Positions 1 to 11,092 of a stretch of 64,000 nt of DNA are shown here, piece by piece (position 1 is the stretch's first letter; the number at the start of each line of letters is the position of its first letter). The DNA is taken from NCBI RefSeq assembly GCF_000764305.2, contig NW_025942407.1, positions 186,001 to 250,000 of the forward strand, written 5' to 3'. Both the position numbers and the translations under genes were made by a program. Below the pieces are notes generated by a model. That model was not told the DNA's origin. It saw only the letters and a program-made list of their open reading frames with translations, and ran no database searches. This DNA comes from Hyalella azteca. Its lineage: Eukaryota; Arthropoda; Malacostraca; Amphipoda; Hyalellidae.

Positions 1-266
1 ACCGCCGTGTGATCACTTCACCGCCGTGTGGTCACTTCATCGCCGTGTGATCACTCCACCGCCGTGTGATCACTTCAACGCCGTGTGGTCACTTCACCGC
101 CGTGTGATCACTTCACCGCCGTGTGGTCACTTAACCGCCGTGTGATCACTCCACCGCCGTGTGATCACTTCAACGCCGTGTGATCACTCCACCGCCGTGT
201 GATCACCGCAACGCCGTGTGATCACTTCAACGCCGTGTGGTCACTTCACCGCCGTGTGATCACTCC
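1..266. repeat. 19-bp minisatellite, about 14 copies, cut by window edge
   Basis: A tandem array with a strict 19-bp period. Each unit is a variant of ACCGCCGTGTGATCACTTC; the main differences are GATCAC versus GGTCAC and a few changes at the unit ends. The array starts at base 1, so it continues outside the window. There are no unique spacers, so it is not a CRISPR array. Confidence 0.9.
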
Positions 267-859
267 TTTACCGTGTCAAGGAAGCAGGGCACGATGTCAC
301 GATATACACTGAAGTCTGCGCGAATATACTCGTACGAGGGAAGAATTGTAATCCCTTATAAATTACGGTAATTAAAGGCGTTCAAAAATTCCTCGAGGAG
401 CTGAAAAGTTAATAAATTACTAAGTACAATACTTGGTAACGACCAAAGTTACTTATTTCACTTATTTTATTGTGCTAGTAGAGTATCACTCAGTGATAGC
501 TATCCTCTTAAAGTGAATTTGTTTAACTCAGAGCTAGCATAAGTTTGGGGCCAAATATCAGAATATTAATGCTTTATTTCGAAATAGACACCTGTTGTCA
601 AAGTAAACATAGCATTTGCCGAAGAGAAATCCCACCTGAGTAATACGTGTTTGACTGATATAAATCATTACCATACATTGCATTTATGATTATTGTTTCT
701 TACATTTTATGTTGAATGGAACAAATCATAATGAGATTAATTTATGTGATAAATATTTGTAAAAAAAATATTACAAATTTGAGAAAATTTGCTAGCCAAG
801 GCAGCCCTCTGGGGTAAAGTTACAGTGCTACTGAGCTGACGTTGCACTGCAGGCCATAA
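267..859. other. AT-rich spacer, nothing recognised
   Basis: AT-rich sequence between two minisatellites. I see no splice-bounded open frame, RNA gene or transposon end here. Confidence 0.5.
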
Positions 860-1425
860 TTGTAACAGGTAACAGTTTCAGTTGCTTGCTGCGACAGGTA
901 ACTTTTTCAGTCGTTTGCTGCGACAGGTAACATTTTCAGTCGTTTGATTGCTGCGACAGGTAACATTTTCAGTCGTTTGCTGCAACAGGTAACATTTTCA
1001 GTCGTTTGATGCGACAGGTAACATTTTCAGTCGTTTAATTGCTGCGACAGGTAACATTTTCAGTCATTTGATGCGACAGGCAACATTTTCAGTCGTTTGA
1101 TGCGACAGGCAACATTTTCAGTCGTTTGATGCGACAGGTAACACTTTCAGTCGTTTGCTGCGACAGGTAACATTTTCAGTCATTTGATGCGACAGGTAAC
1201 ACTTGCAATTGTTTGCGGCGACAGGCAACACTTTCAGTCGTTTCTGAGACTGTTAACACTTTCAGTTGTTTGATGCGACAGATAACACTTTCAGTTGCTG
1301 GCTGCCACAGGTAACAATTTCAGCTGCTTGATGCGACAGATAATACTTGCAGTTGTTTGTTGAGACAGTTAGCACTTTCAGTTGCTTGCTGCGACGGGTA
1401 ACAATTTCAGTGTTTTGCCGCCGTG
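860..1425. repeat. Degenerate 29-33 bp minisatellite
   Basis: About 18 imperfect tandem units built on GCGACAGGTAACATTTTCAG followed by TCGTTTGCT or a variant. Unit length varies between 29 and 33 bp because some copies carry an extra GATT. Divergence rises toward the right end (GCAATT, GTTAAC variants), which suggests an older edge. Confidence 0.85.
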
Positions 1426-2873
1426 ATGTAGATATTGCACCATACCAATAATTAAATTTAAGTTTTTAATCGAAAAATTCCATTAGATTATTATGGGGAA
1501 TGAATAAAAACTGTGTTTTAGACATCTCATGGGGCATTGAGATAGTGTTGTATATACTTCAAAATTAAAATTGTCGTTGTTTTTAAAAAGTAAAAGTTAG
1601 AAAACGAAGTTTAAAATTAAAAGGGATAGCACGCCGTTGAAAACGAAAGTGACAACACGACTTTTTCAAAGTAAACGTGAAAGGCGACGTTTCAGAAGTA
1701 AAAGTTGTAACGCCAATTTTCAGAAGTAAAAAGGTTTTCAGTTCAAGTCCATGTGATTTCCAGGAAGCAATTATGTAAAAATTGGAAACAAAATATGAGA
1801 AACGTTTTGAATGAGTGTTTCAGTTATGGTCAGGCTGGTACCTGCTGCAGATTGGACGCATGCCTACTACTTGTTGAAATAACAAAAATTCATGATTGTT
1901 CACTCAGCGTTTTGAAACCAAAAATGGAAACAATATATATATTGAGTCATGAGAAAATTTACCTGTAAAAACCTAACTTGTGGAAATAGGCGAATTTTTT
2001 AAGCATTTTGCAATTATTTTTGAATACAAGGCCCCATATGAGGAGAGTTTTCTTGTGAGTATATGAGGGGATTTTCCCTCTGGTTATATAAGAGTATTTT
2101 TCCGTTGCCTTTGACCATTTCAGTGGATTTGTATCTGATTGTCAGGCGGCTATAGATACTATATTGGCATAGACGGCAGTTAATGAATTTGTATAGTGAT
2201 GGTTTTCAATGTCGATCATGATTACTTCGTACAAATTAGTCATCATAATAATAATACATATAAGTAAGATTTGATTGAATCTAACAAGCGAGACCGAGCT
2301 GAGAGTACATTGAGAGAGCACAGCCGGCCTCCGCACGGCTGATGATCACAAATATCATTGTTACGTTAACAATACAAAACATTAAACGTTAACTGCGCAC
2401 TTCGTGTCATCGTTACATTACTGAGTTACGCTACACTTCGGGTGCGTTTTCTTAGAAGAGTTCGGAAACCTTGATTTGAACTTGCCTCAGTAAGTAATAG
2501 CTTGTCTGGCTACATATATCGTAAAAATAAATCTTGCAATTAAAATGAGACCAAATTGTTGCTATCGGAATGGTAAAAAATAACAAGTAATTTGCGAATA
2601 AAGCCAAAATACAAGAGAAAAAATTAAACAAAGGTTCTTCCAAACGCCTATCGGTTATTCGTATCAAATTTAAATAGGGGAAAAAATTTGTCAAAATCTT
2701 GAACCAGAAAAAAACATATTTGAGTCCTGCCTATTAAAATGGAGTAGAACTATTAGGCTTTACGCGAATGCCAATTAAGTCTCATCTAAAGCTCAACAAC
2801 AATTATTCATATATTAATTATTATTATTAAAATCTACAGCATTTTGCGGAAGACGTGGTTTGTGCCGTTGCAG
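1426..2873. other. AT-rich stretch without supported gene
   Basis: Only short open frames without splice context or protein-like composition. No transposon ends or RNA genes recognised. Confidence 0.45.
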
Positions 2874-3052
2874 TCACCACGTGAGGTGCGCAGCACAGAG
2901 CGTGGCCCGACACACCTCCCCTCACGACCGCCACGCGACGACTCGCACACTGACCTGTTAGGACCCCGACCCAAGGATGCCAGATGTTGTCATACTCTAG
3001 GACTGCCGCGGGTCATACTTGAATATCAACAGAGAAATCAATTCATAAAAAG
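2874..3052 (+). CDS. Possible internal exon, unidentified
   Basis: A GC-rich island in AT-rich DNA. It is preceded by the acceptor-like GCCGTTGCAG and followed by the donor-like AG/GTACAA. It is open for 59 codons in one frame, and the translation is rich in Pro, Arg, Ser and Thr (begins SPREVRSTERGP). It lies on the same strand as the Ser/Pro-rich gene that ends at 18893, so it could be an upstream exon of that gene with the gypsy element in the intervening intron. There is no family match or transcript evidence. It could equally be a decayed repeat. Confidence 0.25.
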
Positions 3053-6000
3053 GTACAAGTCTGATCCATTAAAATATAGACAATAAAGGTAAAATTTTTC
3101 AACAAAAGCATTATTACAATATAGTGTCGCCATCTTCTCACTTGAGACAGTGAATTCAAACGATGAGAAACGTATTCTGTGGATTTATCGAGTAAGGATC
3201 TTTTACCGAAGATTTAAAAAAAAATCAACAGCCAAACAATAATTTCCACTACATTAAAGCCGAATTAGAGTAAAGTTCGCGTTGTCACTCAGTTGTATGA
3301 TGTGACCTTGACCCAACGCTGCATAGATAATAGCTGGTAATTAGAATGAACGTGGAGCTTGATGGGAGCTAAGGACCGTTGCACTGCAGTCGCCAGGTCA
3401 CGCGAGCAGAACCAGCAAACCTTCAAGAAAATTGCCTCGCGGCGACATCTTGAGAATTCTTTTCAGCGCATTTTCTGATTTATGGAAAAAATGCAGTATT
3501 GTGCTCGCCATGTCCGTCTGTCTGTCCGTCCGTCCGTGACCTCAAGTTTTCTTCGACGAGAAAATGCGCTCTCTGTCACTCACTGCAGTGAGTACTGAGT
3601 TATATTTTTTCAGACTTGTATTATTTCTAGTCCTACTCTCATTCGTTCACTATTTATGTGAATATGTGAAATATCCGACGAGTTCTTCAGGCGAAATGGT
3701 TTCGATATTAACAAGTGAACACTAGTTCGCAAATTAAATTAATGTAAGAATCAATTGCGTCTAGTGCCAGCGCTCAACTCATTTTCGAACTTAGAAAATT
3801 ATTGCCCTAAATATTAATTGCATTGTTGAGTATAACAATATAATTTCTTTGCGTTTTGACTTAGCCATACACAATTTTGTTTCGAGTTGTCAAACCGTCA
3901 CAGAACAAGAGTTTTCAAAATTGGAAAAAAATAAAATAAAGAAATTTTTCCATTCGAAACACATTACAACCATGAACATGACTCACATCGGAAATAAAAT
4001 GAGCTCTATTAAAACATATTAATATGCACATTAGTACTCACGTGTATATGGTTTAATCCAAAATGTGTTTTAGAACAAAACACTTTGTAATTTGTAAAAA
4101 TTTCACTTCATGTTACATTGGACTTAAAAATGAATAAATTTACACTATCATATCTCTCGAAGTAATTTGAACGTTTTATTGGCCTACTGCTCACTTCAAG
4201 GGTTCAACAATTATTATGGACATACGCAACCAAGCGAAAACTTTTCTCCAAGTTTCTTACGTTATCCCACAATGTCTAAACAAAAATAGAAAAACCTCGA
4301 GTAGAAATTGATACATGAATCAAATCTGGTCTCGGTGGTTTCATTGATTGATGAAGCGTGGCGTGCCCAGAACAAAGCTGCTGGCCCGGCAGCAATTCCT
4401 TAATAAAGTTGATGGACTCAGCCCTCAGGTTGATATTGCCTCGGTCAAGTATAACTGGGTTGTTATACTCCAGTCATTTAGGGGAGTAAATATAAGGTTA
4501 TTTTAAAGCTCTTTTGGTACCATGGAATATCAAATAATACTGGTTTATCGAGGTAAGTTACTGCGATCTCATACGTGTCGGTAGGAGTTTTCGGTTACGC
4601 ATTTGTGATGAATAGATTAGAAACTTATTTTCGATTCCGAAGTACATCTTAGCGGCAATGTTGCAAAAATTCTACATCTAGTTGTAAAAGTCACCTGTAT
4701 TACGAAATTTACCACTTTCTATCATTTACTCAGAACGTTGCATCAATTAAGTGTAATGTGGTTAATATCGTACAATGGCTTTTCGACAGCAACTACACAT
4801 GAATGCAAGTTCCAACGGATTCAGTCGAGCATTTTAGAACTAGAATGAAGTTAACTCTATGAATGATAATATCAAGCGAGGATAAATGATTAAATCTTAT
4901 TTCACACGGCTATTCACGCTTGCCAACTCAGTTAAAAAAACTTATTCCTGTACACAGAGAACGCAGCTACTAGCGGGCATTAATGTTCCCTATACTTGAG
5001 TCCAAGCAAATAGACTGGAAACCAAACTTCAATTTTGAAAACCGCTCTTATCGCGCGAATGTTTGTTACATGAAAACTTTCAGGCACTAAAAAGATGCGT
5101 TCGTTCATGCAAATATGCACGAGAATATTATGTTGGCTGAAAAATAAATAATAATCTATATTCATTCTACGGGTGAGCTCGAATGCATAGTCACTATTAT
5201 TATCTAACAGGAAACATCATTCCTTGTATTTGCTTTGCAACATAAACTTCAGCCTATGTTTTTATATGTACGCGTTCGATGTTCAGTTCATCACTTTCCA
5301 AGCAAGAATACGATTTTGAATCACTCCTCTCCGAGCAATATTAAGTAATAATTTACATTCTACTAATAATTTATGCGAACATACTAGCTTGTCACTCGGC
5401 TACCGAAGGTTGAAATGGAGTCAAGGCAGAATTAAGAAATTTGATGAATTCTGCCTATTTCATAATATTTCTCACTAATTATCTTTATTTTAATCAGTCA
5501 TCAATTAAGCATATGTATTGTATACGAAACAGACGATTCTAAAAAATACAAAGTTTGAAAATTGAATGAATACTTTAAAATAAGGTAGAACGGAAAGCAC
5601 TTGAGATTAGGAACTTGAGCAGAATTTAACATTCGTCTCGATGTTAAAGCATAGAGGTTGTGAGCACATAGATTTGAAAAGTGATCTGAGGGTTAGGGAT
5701 GATTGCTGTGAAAATTTTACAATGTGTAGAAGCTGTGAATGGCCATACATGACATGATCTTCAACACTGACGCCAGTACTATAATGATTGACAATGATTT
5801 TGATTTATTCTATTTTTAGATGTAAGCAACATGTTTTGTGCCGCCGCTTGCGGCATTAAATTATTAAACTAAAAGAGCTATAGGTCGTTCGTCGCTCTTA
5901 AAGGCATTTTTCAAATGCGCATCTAATCCGACTCGTAACTTTCGGTTAAGCACTACAGGGTCCGCCATATTTATGGCAACGTATGTTTTTTTTGTTATTT

Positions 6001-6081
6001 TTCAATGAAACAAACAGGTGCATTGTTTTTTTATTGGCTAAGCTAGTAGCCAAGAATTACCTAAACAATTCTCAGACATAT
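3053..6081. other. Non-coding AT-rich region
   Basis: No supported exon. A short (GTCC)n-type simple repeat lies at about 3510-3540. Similar GTCY-rich tracts often mark arthropod transposon remnants, but no element ends are visible here. Confidence 0.45.
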
Positions 6082-6513
6082 TTATTCAATATGTCCACCC
6101 TTATTTTTAATGACGGCCTCCAATCTACGCGGGAAAGCTTCACAGGAGACACGCAGCATTTCTTGAGGGATCAATTCCCATTCTTGTGCCAATTTAGACT
6201 TCAAACTATCCAAAGATCAATGAGGTGTTCTGCACACCCTACTCTCTAAAATAGCCCATACATAAAAGTCGAGAGGATTCAAATCAGGGCTTCTTGAGGG
6301 CCATTCATTTTTGCTAATGAACGCTGTGATGTGACCCTGAATCCAGTTTTGGGTCATGTTTGAGCCATGTGATGGGGCAGAGTCTTGTTGAAAACTCCAT
6401 GGTGAGCTGTTGAAGTGTTTACGGGCCCAAGGTAACAACACAGTGTTACGGGAGAGCGGGTAACTATTAATAAATATAATAGAGCTGCCTAAACGCTCAA
6501 TGTCCCCGGGCAA
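6082..6513 (-). pseudogene. Mariner/Tc1-type transposase, C-terminal relic
   Basis: The minus-strand translation carries the C-terminal half of a mariner/Tc1 DDE transposase. It shows the second catalytic Asp in FQQDSAPSHGS, then the third in WPSRSPDLNPLDFYVW, and it ends in a typical KNKGGHIE tail before a TAA at 6082-6084. The frame is continuous except for one in-frame TGA at 6217-6219, which lies between the DLNPLDF motif and the C-terminal helices. The N-terminal DNA-binding half is absent: the sequence stops beside the gypsy LTR end at about 6518. It is a dead fragment, and no terminal inverted repeats were identified. Confidence 0.85.
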
Positions 6514-6517
6514 GAGA

Positions 6518-7442
6518 TGCTACTGGTAACGAGGGATGACGCATACAATACGACCTACTAAGGCACAAGAATAAAATTAAACTCGAAGTTTTATTCAACC
6601 TAGACAAGAAACTCAAACAAATATAAATACTAACTACAATTATTAATACTAATACTACTAAATACTACTCGGCTACTTAACTAAAAACCATTTATTCAAA
6701 CAGTCGACCCGCGACAATTCTAAAACCTATTGACCGTTACAAAACACTGAACACAAGACGCGCCGACTTCCCGAGAGCCGCGTATCTCTTCAGGGGAAGT
6801 CCGAATACGTTAACGTGCCACCTCAAGCGGCACAGATACCGGCCCTGGAACACGATGGCTCGGCCCAGGCAAGCCTAGGGGGGTCACGCCTCCACGAGGA
6901 ACTTCAGGACTCTAGTTAACTCGTCAGTAGGCGCTCCAATAGGGTACCACGGTAGGCGCCCAACGCGGCTCGGCTATGCAGAGCACACGGGAAACCAAGG
7001 GGCAGACTGGTCAAGACGGCTCCCACGTCAGGTAAACACTGGAGGCAGTCGGCTTCTTCCAACGGTGCACGTCCACGGTACACCCCTGAACAAACGCCTG
7101 AGAGGAACACGGTCGGTTCTCAGAAGCCGACGCCACACCAGAAAAGGCCCTCCCACCTGGGAAGCAGAATATCCTATTAAATCTCCCAGGCAACAATATG
7201 AAAAAATCCCACTTCACAGTCCAATAACTTCATATAAATTCTGAACCGGCAAATAATGAAAGCGTCTATGTAAGACTTCTACACACAAGCCGAGCCTAAC
7301 CGGCAATCACAACAGGACACTAACACCTCCTCACCTCATCCACGGAAGCCAACGAACCAAATGGCCAGCCTAAAACCGCTCAGCCCGCTCGTGACCTCGC
7401 GGCAGATTCGTTTAGAGAACACCTGCGTGTCAAACCTCTACA
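6518..7442 (-). repeat. 3' LTR of the gypsy element
   Basis: In element orientation the LTR starts TGTAGAGGTTTGACAC (at 7442) just after the polypurine tract, and ends with CGTTACCAGTAGCA at 6518, giving TG...CA ends. The U3-side 412 bp (7031-7442) match 14224-14632 closely. The remaining 513 bp have no partner on the right side. Two AATAAA motifs on the minus strand (near 6583 and 6690) are plausible polyadenylation signals in the R region. Confidence 0.8.
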
Positions 7443-7454
7443 TTCCCCCCCGCC
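7443..7454 (-). other. Polypurine tract of the gypsy element
   Basis: On the minus strand a GGCGGGGGGGAA tract lies immediately upstream of the 3' LTR start TGTAGAGG. This is where plus-strand DNA synthesis of LTR retrotransposons is primed. Confidence 0.7.
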
Positions 7455-7477
7455 AAGACGGATCGCACGGGAAGAGG

Positions 7478-10400
7478 TCACTTAGAACTCCTGCGTAATC
7501 TACGCTGCTTATATTCTAGCACTACAGGCTGAACGCGTTCGATGTCACGCACGTACCCCCGTGACCTCGTTCGAACTCTCAACACCGAGGGCATCCCATG
7601 AGAAGGCACCCTCCGGTTTTCGTGGGTGGGAGCTGTAACCCCGCAAGGTACCGACGGGAACGGCTCTACTACGACACAGAAGTCGCGACCCTCATTCGCT
7701 AGCAGCGGCTCCTGACATGCGTTTGCTGGACCCTCCGAAACTGTATCCGAAGAGTCATCTCGGGCCCCGCCAAGGAGCCCGGCATCGTCTATACTAGGAG
7801 AATCCGCAGGATCAATTTCACTCACACTCCAGAACTCCATGTCCGAAGTGATAACCACTCCCGAAGGTAACGTACTCGACTCCACAGAACCGGTAACCGC
7901 AGACCCCAAGTGCCGCTGAGTACGGTCACGTCCAGCACATTCACGCACCTGGCTGAAGGTCTGCAACCCCACCGGTCCCACCAAATGCATGGCATCCTTC
8001 AGCGCGCCAGTAAACTGAGTATTTGCAGTGTGAGCCGGACTCCGATAAGGCGTCCCATCCAGATCAACCTCCGAGGCACAATCCGAGCTTGTAACCGAGT
8101 CATCCGACTCACAGCCCAACCACGGTGGCTCCGAAAAACCCTCGCCCAACGGAGCAATGAGTTCGTTGCATCCCAACCGCGGATCCACGACCGCAGTCAA
8201 GCCTGGATAACAAAGACGATCACCCAAATAGTCGGGAGGAGCGAAATACCTCTTTAACTGACTATGATGGGCGCGCGCCTCTCGTCCGGTCTCCACCTGT
8301 CGAATTCGGTACGTCACTCCGTTATCGTGGATCGCGGTAACCACGTACGGTCCCTCGTACTTGTCAGAAAATTTATGGCGCACGTCATTCCCTTTGAAGA
8401 CTACTCGTTTGAGAACGTGCTCCCCTTCGTCGAAGGCACCAAACGCCGGGTGGCCGGCTCTCCACGCCTCACGTTCGTCGTTCGCGAGAGCGACACGATC
8501 GGTGTAGTTATGCTCTACTCGCAACAAAAAATCTGTTGGAGACCTGCCCAAACTACTATGGAACGACGTGTTATGCACAATGACAGCCCGTGGCAGCCGG
8601 TCCAACCAATGGCGACGGTCATCAAGCTGCACTCTCAGAAGCTCCAGCACAGTCCGGTTCGCTCGCTCGACCAAGCCATTGCTGGAAGGATGGTTGGGGG
8701 TGGTGAAAACGTGACGTATCCCATACGCTGACAAAACGTCACCGAACTCCCATCCGACGAACTCGGGGCCATTGTCGGTTAACACGCGGTTCGGGACCGC
8801 CAGGAGATAGGGGAGGATCCGATGCTCCAGGGCGCCCGCAATGCTCCTGGATGTTTTGGAAGTCAACGGTGCAACCGCCAACCACTTGGAATAATGGTCC
8901 ATTAGCACCAAACAGCCAACAGCTCGCTGATCCGTAACCATTGCCACTACGTCCATCGCAACCAGTTCAAACGGTCGCGACGTCTTTATCTTCAAAACAG
9001 GTGGAGCTGCCAGCGCGAATACTTTCCGCCTCTGGCACACCTCGCACGTTCTGGTGACGTCACCCGCAACCCTCGAAAGGCTCGGGTGCCACACGTGCTG
9101 CGCGACGAGGCTGATCAATTTCTGGCGGCCCAGGTGAGCGAGGTTGAGGTGTAGCTTCAAAGTAACCTCAACCATAACTTGAAATGAGACAACGTAAACA
9201 GCGCGACCACTGCGATCCTCGTAGACGAGCCATCCATCTACCAGCTTCAAGCCTTGCCGGTATTTACTAAACGCGTTAAGGGAACGAGGCCAATGCTCAA
9301 CATGACCCCGCAATACCTGGCAAAGCTCCAGGAGCGCCGGGCTCCGACGCTGTAAATCCCTTATCTCGTCCAGCGAAATGAGCGAATCCGACTCTAACTC
9401 TATTTCACTCCCCATAACAGGTGCAGACGAAGGAGGATCGCGTGTCTCCCGGCGTGCCTCCACAATGTTCACTTCTCTTGATGGGAACTGCCCGGTTGAT
9501 ACTTCTTCGAACGTGTCCAGTTCCCCGAGGAGCACCGCTGCTTGAAATTTGACTATTTTCTGACCGTCCCTCACACACGCCCCGCTCCGGAAATCCAAGG
9601 AAATTCGAGTAGCAAACAAGAAATCAAACCCCAGAATACAGCAGACGGGCATCGTCCGTTCTTCAACGACAACAAACTTGTGCTCAAGTGGAGCTTCGAT
9701 GCCGGGGAACTCCAGGCTGAGAGTGACACAACCCAGAGCAGGGGTCTGCTCTCCCCCCAGGCCTCCAATTACAAAGTCGCACGGCTCCAACGCACCTAAT
9801 AGGAGTGCGCCAAGTCCAGTAGCAGCCAGGCAACTTATCTCAGCCCCTGTATCCAGAAGCGCACAGTGCAGTTCTGTTCCAAACTGCACCATTACAGTGG
9901 CAATATGGATTCGAGGGTGTAGCGCGCACCAATTCACCGGATCAGCGATCTCGGGGTCCCCGGGACCCACCTGCTTGACCAGCGACTTTGCTTTAGTATC
10001 CCTTAAACCTTCCAAACCAGTTTCAACTTGGGACACCGAATATGACTCAGGACCGGAAGGAATGTCACCGGAGCCCCTAACCAGAGGATTGTAATGGACT
10101 CCTGCTAGGCATTGTAAATGCACGCGCGCTGATGGTGAGCCATCCCCGTCGACGGGCGAGACATAATCGACTGGGCGTTCCCCCCCGAAGTGAACGCTCA
10201 CCACACACTTGAATAAATGGCAAAAACACAGTATCACTTCAGCACCGGGCAGTTGCCCAGCATGACGACAAAGCCGCCATTTCTTCTTCTCCTCGGGTGA
10301 GAAAGTTTTCTTGTACTTTTCCGGATGGGACAACAGATCGTCCACGAGACGCTCCCTCAATTCCTGCGGAGATCCAACCGATAATGCCGACACGGGAAGC

Positions 10401-11092
10401 ACGGCACACAACGCGTGCAGACTCTCGAAGAGCGAGTCGCCTCCTCCTCTCACCTCGGTCAAAACCTGCAGACCACCGGGCAAATAGCCAGGATCAAACT
10501 GCGATACTTCACCACGCTGGACATTAAAAGGGTCATAGAGACGAGACAATGCATCCGCGGCCCCGTTCTCCCGACCAGGAGTATAGCGGATCACATAGTC
10601 ATAATCCGCCAAGTTCTCCAATGTCCGAGCCAGCCGCGAGTCTATGATCCTCATATTCTGCAAGTAGACCAACGGCTGGTGATCAGAGTGAATGATGAAC
10701 CTCACCCCAACCAGGAACGGTCGGAACGTCTTCACTCCCCATCTGAGCGCGGCGAGCTCACGTTCAAGGGTACTGTACCTCGCTTCGGCCGACGAGAAGG
10801 TAGTGGAGGCGTATGCAATGACCCTTACGCTGCTCCCTTGTTGCTGAGCGAGACAAGCCCCAGCTCCACAACCCGAAGCGTCAACAAACAGCTCCAGCGG
10901 TTCAGCGTCCTCGCTGTAGTCGGGATACGCCAACTGCACGTCAGCACGGAGCTGGTCCTTCAAGGCTTCAAACGCCGCGTCCATCTCGTCACTCCAACGC
11001 AGCTTACGTCCGCCGCGGCCAGATGTTTGCTCACTTAGGGGCTTCTGGATGATTGAGAAATTGGGCACAAACTTCCTCTGAAAGTTTGCCAA
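7478..11092 (-). CDS. Gypsy pol, 3' part: RNase H, OTU-like domain, second retropepsin, integrase
   Basis: An open frame of 1204 codons. Residues 1-60: end of RT thumb/connection. About 65-185: RNase H (D71 in FVDASG, E112, D137 in HSDHQP, D180). About 205-340: OTU-like cysteine-protease fold (GGGDSLF at 216-222, where the usual DGxCLF nucleophile is Ser220; HYNPLV with His333). About 395-505: second retropepsin-like domain (LLDTGAEIS with D414; CILGFDFL at 485-492). About 640-950: integrase with an H648/H653/C683/C686 zinc finger, D714, D773, E809 (35 residues between the last two) and a GPY/F module at 914-916. A 250-residue C-terminal tail is acidic and Ser-rich, with no recognised domain. 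The first residue shown is not a true start. The frame continues from the RT ORF and is separated from it by a 1-nt frameshift near 11090. The frame is intact over more than 3.6 kb, which implies a fairly recent insertion. Confidence 0.93.
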   Translation of the reverse strand: MANFQRKFVPNFSIIQKPLSEQTSGRGGRKLRWSDEMDAAFEALKDQLRADVQLAYPDYSEDAEPLELFVDASGCGAGACLAQQQGSSVRVIAYASTTFSSAEARYSTLERELAALRWGVKTFRPFLVGVRFIIHSDHQPLVYLQNMRIIDSRLARTLENLADYDYVIRYTPGRENGAADALSRLYDPFNVQRGEVSQFDPGYLPGGLQVLTEVRGGGDSLFESLHALCAVLPVSALSVGSPQELRERLVDDLLSHPEKYKKTFSPEEKKKWRLCRHAGQLPGAEVILCFCHLFKCVVSVHFGGERPVDYVSPVDGDGSPSARVHLQCLAGVHYNPLVRGSGDIPSGPESYSVSQVETGLEGLRDTKAKSLVKQVGPGDPEIADPVNWCALHPRIHIATVMVQFGTELHCALLDTGAEISCLAATGLGALLLGALEPCDFVIGGLGGEQTPALGCVTLSLEFPGIEAPLEHKFVVVEERTMPVCCILGFDFLFATRISLDFRSGACVRDGQKIVKFQAAVLLGELDTFEEVSTGQFPSREVNIVEARRETRDPPSSAPVMGSEIELESDSLISLDEIRDLQRRSPALLELCQVLRGHVEHWPRSLNAFSKYRQGLKLVDGWLVYEDRSGRAVYVVSFQVMVEVTLKLHLNLAHLGRQKLISLVAQHVWHPSLSRVAGDVTRTCEVCQRRKVFALAAPPVLKIKTSRPFELVAMDVVAMVTDQRAVGCLVLMDHYSKWLAVAPLTSKTSRSIAGALEHRILPYLLAVPNRVLTDNGPEFVGWEFGDVLSAYGIRHVFTTPNHPSSNGLVERANRTVLELLRVQLDDRRHWLDRLPRAVIVHNTSFHSSLGRSPTDFLLRVEHNYTDRVALANDEREAWRAGHPAFGAFDEGEHVLKRVVFKGNDVRHKFSDKYEGPYVVTAIHDNGVTYRIRQVETGREARAHHSQLKRYFAPPDYLGDRLCYPGLTAVVDPRLGCNELIAPLGEGFSEPPWLGCESDDSVTSSDCASEVDLDGTPYRSPAHTANTQFTGALKDAMHLVGPVGLQTFSQVRECAGRDRTQRHLGSAVTGSVESSTLPSGVVITSDMEFWSVSEIDPADSPSIDDAGLLGGARDDSSDTVSEGPANACQEPLLANEGRDFCVVVEPFPSVPCGVTAPTHENRRVPSHGMPSVLRVRTRSRGYVRDIERVQPVVLEYKQRRLRRSSK

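Noticed and set aside
1..266. CRISPR-like short repeats
   Set aside because: Units follow one another with no unique spacers, and the context is a eukaryotic genome.
7910..11038. Plus-strand frames of 70-207 codons inside the gypsy element
   Set aside because: Antisense shadows of the GC-rich pol frame. No motifs and no independent start context.
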